NCBI GenBank assembly: GCA_014549065.1
Contig: JACDOX010000034.1
Coordinates: 3,577,191 to 3,641,190, forward strand
Source: Cardinalis cardinalis
Lineage: Eukaryota > Chordata > Aves > Passeriformes > Cardinalidae
Direction of reading: 5' to 3'
DNA: 64,000 nucleotides
A program made the position numbers and the translations under genes. Numbering within the stretch: the stretch's first letter is position 1; every line of letters starts with the position of its first letter. Shown in pieces: positions 26,999 to 36,400 of the stretch. The notes under the pieces were generated by a model. It did not search any database, was not told where the DNA came from, and saw only the letters and a list, made by a program, of their open reading frames with translations.

Positions 26999-27076
26999 CT
27001 CACGTATGGTGTGTGGGCCTTCACTTCACAAAGCAACCAACCCTCAGATCTGCAAATCCACCAAGCAGCAAAAAGT
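26999..27076 (+). other. Weak candidate exon, 78 bp
   Basis: A pyrimidine-rich acceptor (CCCCCGCCACAG) with a CTGAC branch-point-like site about 30 bases upstream precedes 26,999. A consensus-like donor GTGAGT starts at 27,077. All three plus frames are open, so coding phase cannot be inferred. It could be a non-coding RNA exon or chance. Confidence 0.18.
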
Positions 27077-27470
27077 GTGAGTTAAAGCAACAGTACCTAA
27101 AGAGGAGAAGTTTGAAACTTTCTGTGCAGAGAAAAAAACCAAACAAACTTCCCAGAGATATATCCACTTCCCTTAGCCAGCACATGTTTTCAAGCACCTG
27201 GGGAAAGATACAAGTTTTGGGGTACTACTTGTGACATGGGCAAAACACAGAGCCTCGCACAGCCCGCAAAAAAAGGCCTGCAGGCTTTCAAAAAGAGTTC
27301 ATTTTCAAGGCATGAATTGAGACTTTTCCTCTCAAAATGTTGACTTCAAACTCCAGAATTGCCTGAAACTCATTCCTAAATAAGGTATGGAACCTTGAAA
27401 GAGGATCAGTACAACACCTTCAGTATTCTTCTCTTGAATAGAGAGAATAATTAACTATTTTCATGAAAAT
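27077..27470. other. Unassigned DNA
   Basis: Nothing recognised in this stretch. Confidence 0.5.
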
Positions 27471-27690
27471 TTAGAACCATAAATTGGTTAAGGTTGGCAG
27501 TAACCTCTGGATGTCATTTGGTCCACCTCCCCTGTTCAAGCAGTGCCACCTAGAGCAGGCTTCTCAGGACCATGTCAGATGCCTTTTGAATACCTGCAAG
27601 GATGAAGAGTCCACCATCTCTTTGGCAACCTGTGTCACTTCTTAGTCACTCTCACAGCAAAAAAAAATGTTTCCACATGTTCTGAATTTT
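27471..27690 (-). mobile_element. CR1 LINE 3' end, minus strand
   Basis: Plus-strand text such as 'AACCTCTGGATGTCATTTGG', 'CACCTAGAGCAGG', 'CAGGACCATGTCAGATGCC' and 'GACTCTCACAG'-like blocks is the reverse complement of an older CR1 subfamily 3' region. The 3' end faces left. It is diverged and 5'-truncated, without coding capacity. Confidence 0.88.
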
Positions 27691-29347
27691 CTCACGTATC
27701 TACTTTACTTTCTTCAGAGACATTTACATTTTCTAAGAACAGAGGCGTATTTTCTTTTGCAGATNTAGATAGAGGCAAATATAGACATGAAATGACAGAT
27801 TAATGGCTGGAGAAATGATCAGATTGAGAGCTCACTACAGACTTTGCCATCAGGTACACTCGTAACTCAAAGGAGGGATGTCCCCTTCTCTGGATCTCCC
27901 CAAGTCCAGTCCTCAAAAAAATTCAAGTGAATAGCCTTCATTTAGCTCCTTGTCTTCCTTTTCTAGCAGCAAGACTGTGCAGAGCTGGTTTTCTCCCTGT
28001 CTTTCCTGGGGTTTTCATTGTCATTGCAATCTCCTGCTTTCAACTTGGGAATGGCTAGAGAAGGAAAGGAGACCCATCTGAGGTCCTACACATACAGCAG
28101 CCACTTGCCAGCCTTTAACTTAGGTTGTAAAAGATAGTCTCTCTCACTGACAAATTAGTCAGCTTCCTATGTCTTTTTAATACAACTTCATGACAGTATC
28201 ATCCTCCTTTTGGTATTTTTGTGAGTTTAGTGAACTGACTGCCAACAAAATCCCACTTTCTTCCCCCACCAAGTTAGAAAAAGGAATGAAGCTGCTAAAG
28301 CAGATCTGTAGGCTGTTTTTCAGGCATAAGTTAAAGTACAAGACATGCTATTTGAATATAAGAAATAACCTNTTTTTTGTTATGAGGGTGGTCAAACACT
28401 AGAGATTGGTATAGAAAAACTTTGGAGATATTGAAAGTCTGACTGGAGATGATCCTGGGGAGCCTGCTGTTAGATCCTGTCTGCAGCACGAGTTTGACTG
28501 ATTACCCCCAGAGGTACATCCCCAGCTCAGCTGCTCTGTATTGCTGTGAATCTCCCACACTCCAGCTGTATTTCAGATGTGTTCACTTCTACAGAAGAGT
28601 CTGGGCTTTCAGTTCTGGATGAAAACTTCTGACTTTTCCCTACAATCTTGATTTCTTCTGGGCTTTGGGCTCTACTATGATGCCAACGCTATTGATAGTT
28701 CAGTTTCTTATATGCCACGTTCACTTTTAAGTGACCACTTGAATTTTTTGGTAAGGGCAAGGTAACGCAAATTATTGACTTCAAATTTATCCTGTTTATG
28801 TTAAATAACTGCACTAGATTATAAAATATTAAACTGCATTTATTCTGAATGTAGTTTGTACCCTTCTTTCTAAAGAGGCTAAAAAAATTTTATTTACACT
28901 GTGATCATTTCACCTTTAGACTGAAAGCTGATACATTTTTATCAAGCCACTAGTCTTTCGTCATTCCTGGGTGGTTTTCAGTGTGTATGTTTGTATGTGT
29001 GCTTTTTCATTTTGTTTTGTTTTACCAAAAATATGTAGAAATAGAAAAAGCAAGAATAATGCTTTTGTGATAATTTTCTTAAAAAGTCAATTTTGTCTAA
29101 GAGTCTTTAAATGGCTGCCTTAAGAAGCATGATAAATACTAAATTGATGGGAATATACATGTGTGTCGCAGAAATTTCAGCTTCCATTGCATACAGGAGA
29201 CTCTAGGAAGAAAGCTTCCAGGGTAAAGAGATACTCTGCTTCTTTTTCTGTGATGGAGTTAGAAATTACTTTTAAAATTAGACTTTCCTATGTAAATTTC
29301 TCTAGGAATATTTTGTAGGATTCCAAAATATCAAAATATTATATCAA
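27691..29347. other. Unassigned AT-rich DNA
   Basis: Nothing recognised. Confidence 0.5.
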
Positions 29348-29574
29348 GAATAGTGTGTCCAGCAGGACCAGAACAGAGACCATCCCCCTGTACTTGGCAC
29401 TGGTGACACCAAACTTGGAATGCTGTGTTCAGTTTTGGACCCATCACTGCAAGGAGGACATTGAGGAGCTGCTCTCAGTGCTGTGTTTAGTTCTCAAGGT
29501 GGTGATGGATCAAAGTTTGGACTCAATGATCTTGGAGTCTTTTCCAACCTAAATGATTCTATGATTCTGTAGTC
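29348..29574 (+). mobile_element. CR1 LINE with internal deletion, plus strand
   Basis: The left half ('TAGTGTGTCCAGCAGGACCAG', here split by small changes, then 'CCCCTGTACTTGGCACTGGT' and 'TGTGTTCAGTTTTGGACCC') is the CR1 ORF2 C-terminal region. The right half jumps to the terminal 'GACTCAATGATCTTGGAGTC' and 'AATGATTCTATGATTCTG' 3' end. Several hundred bases between these two parts are missing, so the copy has an internal deletion as well as 5' truncation. Confidence 0.9.
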
Positions 29575-30646
29575 CTGTAAAACTGGACATCCAAAAAGAC
29601 TTGGATTCTAAGAGAATGGCCTAAAGTTTCCCTGGATACCATCACTAAGTGCTGAAGCAGGAAACTCAGTAGAATTGAAATTCTTTGTACCACTCTCAGC
29701 ATATAAAGCTTCTTCCTGTTCTTCTCGTTGGTGATTATCACACTAGGAAAAATTGTTTCCATATCCCAACTACCTATTGAGACAATAGGCATGAGACAGG
29801 AATCAAGAAGGGATTCACCTACGCCAGTCAGTCTAAGCTGTATTTGCAGACTGTGGAAAGAAACTAGCACTGTTATGAATTAATTTATTTTAAGTTAAAA
29901 AATTGAAATAGTCTGAGCCCTACTTAGGGCACATCCCAAGGATTTCAAGATTTTAGAAGAGCTTTTGTCATTCACTGATGAAATTCTGGCTGCTCTTGCG
30001 GCTGGAATAGTCTTTTAAATTGAACAACAACAAATGCTAGAGATTTACTGTTGCAACATAGGTAACATTTTGTGGACGAGGAGTGAAGTATCCTAGTTTA
30101 TTTCTATTNAGGTCTATTTTTTTAAAGGAAAGAAGCCTGCATACATAAACAAAATAGTATTAAATAATCCTAATTAGTTTTCTTTCCTTTGTTTCAGCAG
30201 ACCTGAGAGATGAAATATTCTGACAGAGATGAATACATTACGGACCATAATGAGGGTAACATGGGCAATTTTAAATTAGTTTAAATCACCTTCTATCTGC
30301 TTGTGTCATTATGTATTGTATTTCATATGTGTTTTATTTGTAACAGTTTGTAAATTTTATATATATTAGTTGTATGCAATTTATAAATTATAATTGGTTG
30401 TTTATATATCTTCACTGAAATTGTCTCACTAATAGTAGTAATTTGTCAGTATCAGACAATAGAATTAGATCTCATCCAAAACAACTAGAAATCAAATACC
30501 AGATTGTTACACAACACCTTACTACTCTTCAGTAGTCAGGCAAAGGTTTTCCTGCCTTTATTAGCTGTAAATGAAAACTGAGAATGAAAATAAATTCCCC
30601 TGACCAGACATGAANTTATGGGAAGTATATGATAACACCAGAGTGA

Positions 30647-31261
30647 GTGTTTGATTCCTCTTTCCACCTGCTATTTAGGACAGTCAGTAACAATGGCCTT
30701 GTAATGCAAAATCTCAGACTTTATTTGCAGTNCACAGAAGGTCAAGATAATTCCATCCAACCAAAAGGCAACAGAAAACTGAACTTTTTGAGACTATGGA
30801 AGAAGTACTTTCTAGCTCTTCAAATAAATTTGCTCCCTTTACTCTGTCAGTCTTGTTCACTTCCATCTCTGTTCCCTCTGATGCCACACTCCCTTTCCAA
30901 ATGGTGCCTGTCTAACCTCTTCCCTTCTTTATGGCTGGAAATCTACTTAAACCCACAGGGTGACCTGATTCCCAGCACTGTATTCCTTCACAGTGATAGC
31001 TGTTCTTCCATGTTGTTAAAGAGCCTTGAGTGTTTGGTTCTAGTAAAAACACTTCTAGCATCCATTAATTCAGTATTCTTTTCTGTTTCCGTCATTGAGA
31101 TGTTACCCTACTGGATGGGCATTCCCAGCATTCCCCTGAAATCTCACCTGTTTTATCCAGTTGGACTGCACGGACCTGGGGGAGGAACAGTCCTGATCCT
31201 GATATATAACATCTATCATAACCTGTCTGTTATCTCACATGGAACTGTTATGTGGGAATAA
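30647..31261 (+). other. Long open frame (204 codons), probably not a gene
   Basis: An unbroken plus-strand frame rich in Leu and Ser, with one ambiguous base near 30,732. Its stop codon overlaps an AATAAA polyadenylation signal at 31,257-31,262. No domain, signal peptide or splice structure is recognised. It could be chance, an old retrogene or part of an unrecognised repeat. Confidence 0.2.
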
Positions 31262-31409
31262 AGCATCTGTGCCTTGTCTAGATTGGAAAACATTCTACAG
31301 ATACAATATAGGATTGCTCAATCCCTGGTTACTCCACAGGATCACATCTATAGCAATTATGTTGAGTTAGCACAATTGTTTCAAAGTAGCTTCTAATTCT
31401 ACAAATTGA

Positions 31410-31468
31410 ATTACTTATCTTATTTTATTAATTATCTTATTTTATTACTTATTTTATTACTTACCTCA
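31410..31468. repeat. AT-rich imperfect tandem repeat
   Basis: Repeated CTTATTTTATTA-type units with small spacers. Low complexity. Confidence 0.6.
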
Positions 31469-31808
31469 TTTTGCAATAAGATGCTTCAGAGTAATGATTA
31501 CTGTACATATGCATTCACAGCATAAGCATGTGCTGTTAGTTTGGCAAAGCATACTCAACATACATATACACATACATTTTTGCATACTCAACTCAAATAT
31601 ATGTTTGTGTGTATGGCATACAGTAAAAATGAATGTGTACATAATGCTTTAACGTGCCTGTGTATTATTTTTGTCCATTCATTTCACAGCTACATTAGCT
31701 GTTGCTTTAGCAACAGAAAATCCAATGTAGACAGCTCTCAAATCAGATAAAATTATTCAACTCAGTTTAAGTCCAACAGATATGATGTCATCACTGTTTC
31801 TTTCAATA

Positions 31809-31858
31809 TTTGTAGGCTTTTACAAGTAGAAAATTTATTTTGTAGGCTTCTACAAATA
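31809..31858. repeat. Tandem pair of small hairpins, 30-bp period
   Basis: Two copies of TTTGTAGGCTT(T/C)TACAA lie at 31,809-31,828 and 31,839-31,858. Each is an inverted repeat; the second has a perfect 7-bp stem (TTTGTAG/CTACAAA) with a 4-base loop. Function unknown. Confidence 0.6.
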
Positions 31859-32904
31859 AAACAGTCATTTTGCTTTTTCTAATGATGTAAAAACACAGTA
31901 CTCATTGTACAGAGGTTATTGCTCTAATCCCTCACTCCCCTTCCCTGTGCACTGAAAGTCATAGTTCATGCCTTTTGAGACTGGNAATATATGAATGCAT
32001 TGTGTTCCTGCTGAGACTTTACACTGTTCTGTATGCATTATATGTCTTGTTTAGAATAATGATCTTGCACTCAACCATCTTCAGTCAGTTGGTTTGAATA
32101 TAGTAGTCTGCCATTTCTTCACTTCAGGCCAGTGATATCACATGACATGACTATACTGACTTATCACATTCTGTCAAGTATTCTTGGGCTAATTATTCCA
32201 GTTCACACAATCTGCATCACTGTATGACTGAAGGTACACAAACATTTTCAGTTGTTTTGTGTCATGACGATTAATTTCTTTAATTATACCAAAAAAAAAA
32301 CAAGGGGAAAAAAATGCAGTGCAAATAATTCAAAGATACATCTATTATGTACCTGGGATGNAGTATTTCATTACTTAGTACTTGAATTACTAAGGTGAAT
32401 AACCTCAGTTCAGGGTAAAGAAATACTACATACCTCCTTCTGTGAAGCTGGGTGTTTATGGTCTTTTGGTTAAAATGGATAAAAATGTACAGTAAATATT
32501 TAGAAAATATATGGACACTGAAACTTTGTTACAATTAGTCTAGCCCTTTGATCGGCAGTGGAGTGGACAGCTAAGCCAGCCACCTAAGTGCCCTCTTTAA
32601 TAAAGAAGAAAGGAGTCTATCTAACCCTAAATAGCATATCTAAATAGGTCAATTGACTATGTTGAGAAGACAGGAATAAAAGACTAACAATAGAGCTAAA
32701 GTGCAAAAGTTCACCAGATGCCATTTTCTCTCTAAAGTTTTGTGGATGGGATGCTATTGCTAGGAGGGTGATATCACTTATATTCAGGTGGATCTTCCTG
32801 TGCACCACTTTTGCCTATTTCATCTTGTCCTATTGCTTGACACCACCAAGCAAAGCCTGGCTCTTGCCTCTTGGGTTTACATTGACAAGGTCCGTCTCAG
32901 TCGT

Positions 32905-32990
32905 GTCTTCTCAAGACTGAACTGGCCCAGCTACCTCATCAGCCTGTACTCATAAGAGAGATGCTCCAGACCCCTCGTTCTCTTTTTCAC
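32905..32990 (-). mobile_element. CR1 LINE ORF2 C-terminal piece, minus strand
   Basis: Plus-strand 'TCTTCTCAAGACTGAACTGG', 'CATCAGCCTGTACTCATAAG' and 'GAGATGCTCCAGACCCC' are the reverse complement of the CR1 block encoding the region before the 3' UTR. It is probably the 3' part of the same copy as the next piece, with the reverse-transcriptase core deleted between them. Confidence 0.8.
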
Positions 32991-33044
32991 TGTTCAAGGG
33001 AAAATCTTCCTTCCAACATTTCTTTACTCTGCACTCCTGGGTAA

Positions 33045-33339
33045 GAGATCTCTGAGGCCTGGTCTTGTCAGTGAAGACCAACACAAAGAAGACATTCAGT
33101 AACTCTGACTTCTCTGTGTTCTCTGTTACCAGGATCTCCCTCCATTTAGCAATGGGCCCACATTACTCTTTGTCTTCCTTTTGCTGTTAAGGTATTTCAA
33201 AAAGCCCTTCTTCTTGTCCTTCACAACCTTGGCCAGATTTAATCACAGATGACCTTGGCCTTCCTTGGCTCATTTCCACTTACTCTGACTACCTCTCTCT
33301 CTCTATTCATTTCAAGCGGCTTGATCCCCCTTCCATCTC
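33045..33339 (-). mobile_element. CR1 LINE ORF2 linker, left part of split copy, minus strand
   Basis: The plus-strand text ('TGTCAGTGAAGACCAACAC', 'GTTACCAGGATCTCCCTCC', 'TGCTGTTAAGGTATTTC', 'CACAACCTTGGCCAGATTTA') is the reverse complement of the CR1 ORF2 linker between endonuclease and reverse transcriptase. The copy stops exactly where the LTR begins and resumes immediately after it, so the LTR interrupts it. Confidence 0.88.
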
Positions 33340-33723
33340 TGTGACAGTGTTCACAGGGGTTTTCGAATGAGGGAAGAGACGAGAATGTTGACTACATATT
33401 TCAGACAGCTTGATTTATAATTTTATGATATATATTGCATTAAAACTATACTAAAAGAATAAAAGAAAAGGTTCTCGCAGAAGGCTAGGCTAAGAATAGA
33501 AAAGAATGAATAACAAAGGCAGCTGTCCCAGACTTTCTGTCCGAGCCAGCTGCTGTGATTGGACATTAATTATAAACATCCAAGATGGGCCAATCAAAAA
33601 TCCACCTGATGCATTCCACAGCAGCAGATTATAAATGTTTACATTTTGTCCCTGAGGCCTCACAGCTTCTCAGGAGGAAAAAAATCCCAACGAAAGGATT
33701 TTCATGAAAAGATGTCTGCGACA
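33340..33723 (-). mobile_element. Solo LTR (384 bp) of an avian endogenous retrovirus
   Basis: The element starts TGTGACAG and ends CTGCGACA, that is TGT...ACA with imperfect terminal inverted repeats. It is flanked by CATCTC (33,334-33,339) and CATCTT (33,724-33,729), a 6-bp target duplication with one mismatch. The text is familiar to me as a common songbird LTR. Orientation is inferred from a decayed polyadenylation-signal region (ATTATAAATC on the minus strand) followed by about 80 bases of R-U5-like sequence; CCAAT boxes occur on both strands, so strand is less certain than the boundaries. No internal viral genes are present. A 6-bp duplication favours a class II (ERVK-like) origin. Confidence 0.88.
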
Positions 33724-34120
33724 CATCTTCTGTATATTTCCTGCTTATTTTTGAGTAATGACAGGAGTTCTTTATTCACCAACGAGGGTCTATTGCCTCC
33801 TTTGTTTATTTCTTGCTCAAGGAAATTGTTTTTGAGATTGGATAAAGTGATTCTTATGAACCAGCTCTCAGACTCCTCTACCCTGCAGAACCTCTCCCCA
33901 TGGGATTCTTCCGAGAAGATCCCGGAAGAGATTAAAGCTAGTTTTTCTGAAGCTTGTGATTGTATCTTGATGCCATGCTTCCTCCTCGCACAATACTGAA
34001 CTACACAATCTCATGGTCCCTGCAGCTAAGACTGCCCCCAAATTTAAGTCTCCAGCAAGGCCTTCACTGTTTGTTAGATAAGGTTGAGGAGCACATTCTC
34101 CTTCCTACGCTTGGCAGTTC
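33724..34120 (-). mobile_element. CR1 LINE ORF2 linker/endonuclease side, right part of split copy
   Basis: This continues the CR1 interrupted at 33,339. Plus-strand blocks include 'GTTCTTTATTCACCAACGAG', 'CCATGGGATTCTTCCGAG', 'CTGAACTACACAATCTCATG' and 'GGTCCCTGCAGCTAAG', reverse complements of CR1 text moving toward the endonuclease domain. Joining the two flanks across the LTR gives collinear CR1 sequence. The right edge is approximate. Confidence 0.88.
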
Positions 34121-34975
34121 CACTCCATGGCTGTTCTTTCCCCCTTATTCTATGGTGTTCAGTTTCTTTTGAAGACTTTGATGACTGATTGCAGGAATTT
34201 TCTCTTGCAATTTTATAAGCAGCATTCCATTGCCACCAGTTGCAGAGTATCTAAAAAATATTTCCTCTCGCAACTTAATGAGCAATTTTGTAGATTTCCT
34301 CTGGTTTTGTGAAAGTCTTTATAACACTGAAATGAGAAAAAAAAATTATAGAAAAATTATAGAAAAGTGTTCTCCCATTTTTTTGACACTGTTTGTTTGC
34401 TTTTAGTTTTGCTATCATTATCCAACTTTTCCATTGCCAACCCCATCTCTTAAATATCAGCCAATGAGACTAATAATTTTGTTAAGGGCTACAGATCCAA
34501 AGTTTTAATTCTATGACAGCTGGTACAATGTGTGTACTGCTATGAAAGTTTAAACAAAACTGATTTGTAGCTCCAGAGAATAAAATTTTAACTTGATCTA
34601 ACAGAGAACCAAATAGATGAAGTAGCTGTAAAGCATAGAGACTTATCTCTAAAACATCTCTAACTCTTGCATGGAAGTGTGTTTACTGGAAATAATTGCA
34701 TAGAACCATTAAATTGAAAACTTGACTTATTAGCTATATAGTTTTGTGCATATTTTTTTTTAATCATGTTAAAAAATTCTGTACTACCTTAGATATGCCC
34801 ATCTGAATATGTTTTGCAGCACTGGAATTGTGTACTACCCTCACTTGTGTTACTGTGAAGAAATGTTCACAGTAGACAAAGTTCTTGGGTATAGAGATTA
34901 CTAACACCTCATCAATTTACCATTGGCGTAGGTATGTTGTGAAATAACCAGACAAGTCATAATTTACAAGGTTGG
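34121..34975. other. Unassigned AT-rich DNA
   Basis: Nothing recognised. A small tandem 'AAAATTATAGA' duplication lies near 34,345. Confidence 0.5.
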
Positions 34976-35650
34976 TTATTACTGGCCCATGGATGACCCC
35001 ATGGCAGAGCAGGTGGGTACCTGAATGAGGCTGTGACCCTGTGGGAAGCCAGGACTCAAACAGGCTCCTGCAGGACTGGTGGACCCATGAAAAGAGGAGC
35101 CCACACTGGAGCAGGTTTGCTGGCAAGTTTTGTGATCCTGGGTGGGACAACACTGGAACAGCCTGTTCCTGAAGGACTGCACCCCTGGAAGGGATTCACA
35201 CTGGAGCAGTTCACTAAGAACTGTATCTCATGGGAAGGACTCACTTTGCAGAAGTTCATGGAGGTCTGCCTGTCATGGGAAGGACTCTATGCTGGAGCAG
35301 AGGAAGAGTGTGAGGAGTCCTTGTGCTTAGGAGAGATGGCAGAGACAACACGTGATGAACTGACTGCAACCCGTTCCCCATCCCCCTGCACAGCTGAGAG
35401 GAGAAGGCAGAGAATTTGTGAGGGAAGCTGAGCCTGGGAAGAAGAGAAGGGTGGAGGAATGGGGTTCTTTTATGACTAGTTTTTATTTCTTATCCTACTT
35501 AGAAATGATTGGCAATAAATTGAACTAATTTCCCCAAGTTGAGGTTGTCTGACAGAAACTGGTGATTGATCCCTGCACATTTTTGTCTCAAGCAAGGAGC
35601 CTTTTGCTATACTTCTCCTCCGTCTGTCCACCTGAGAGGAGTCTCTCCAG
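34976..35650 (+). mobile_element. Partial LTR with 45-48-bp internal repeats
   Basis: The segment is collinear with about 62,275-62,940 (same order of 'GAGCAGGTGG', 'TGTGACCCTGTGGGAAG', 'GGAGCAGAGGAAGAGTGTGA' and downstream text). It lacks the first roughly 370 bases present there. AATAAA at 35,514-35,519 fits a polyadenylation signal on the plus strand, with R-U5-like text after it. A 132-codon open frame (35,033-35,431) reflects repeat units whose length is a multiple of three, not a known protein. The ends are not sharp and no target duplication is visible. Confidence 0.78.
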
Positions 35651-35666
35651 TCTCTCCAGTCTCTGG
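35639..35666. repeat. (TCTCCAGTC)n short tandem repeat
   Basis: About three copies of a 9-bp unit (GTCTCTCCA) at the right edge of the partial LTR. Confidence 0.75.
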
Positions 35667-36400
35667 AGGAGAAACATTGACCCTCCCCAAGAAATTTTGG
35701 CTGCTTGAGCTCATGTACAGCCTCAGAAAGCACAACGGGTGGTTCTGGATGTGGAATTGGTTTGTGAAGAAAGCAAGAAGCCGTAGTATGGAGGATCCCC
35801 CTTCCCACAGGAGCTGGTTTTAAGCTAAGACTCTAGCCCTCTACTCCTGCCTGAGATGAATCCAGGTTGCCTGTTCCTGACCATGAACTTGCTGATGCAG
35901 ACCCTTACCCTGACCCACAGATCCATTTACCAACTTAAGCTCAAATCTGCCTTGTTACCATGGGTTTGCTTGGTTACTGCTGACCTGTCTCTGGTCCTAG
36001 TTATAATCACCAGGCCTGATCCTGATTGTGAATTTCCAGCTTGGCTTCATGGACTTATCTGATGATCTATGTTTCAGGCTGTTTCCAGCTGCCAGTACCC
36101 AGCTCCTATCCTGTCAGATATGGTTTCTGTTGTTCTTGGCTCCTGATTCCCCATCCCTTAGGGAGCAGCTGGCCCCCACTGTGTCCTGGTTTATTCTTCA
36201 TACCTAAAGTTCTTTTTGTTTCCCAGTCCCATAAATTGTCTCAGAAAGGTCTGGCTTATGAATAGTGGAATGGCTTATTGACAGGTTGAAATAAAGACTC
36301 ATTGCTGCTCTTCCAGGCTCATCAGTCAGATCCTTGTGGGTGAAAGACTGATCACTTTCTGGTTGGTGGTGAGTTTTTCAGCATCCCCGAGGAGACACAT
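35667..36400 (+). other. Possible unclassified LTR-like remnant
   Basis: This stretch is GC-richer than its surroundings, with recurrent CCTGACC/GACCTG-type words, and AATAAA near 36,290 followed by a T/G-rich segment, like the R-U5 part of an LTR. I could not find paired TG/CA ends with a target duplication, so the class and borders are unproven. Confidence 0.25.

Larger units (their letters stand above)
29575..32904. other. Unassigned AT-rich DNA
   Basis: No gene recognised. Notable items listed separately are the 204-codon open frame at 30,647-31,261, an AT-rich repeat near 31,410 and twin hairpins near 31,810. Confidence 0.45.

Noticed and set aside
33646..33999. 117-codon plus-strand frame as a gene
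   Set aside because: It crosses the right border of the solo LTR into antisense CR1, so it is a chance frame in repeats.
35033..35431. 132-codon plus-strand open frame as a protein gene
   Set aside because: It lies wholly inside an LTR repeat and its openness is explained by 45-48-bp units; the related copy near 62.4 kb is similarly open.
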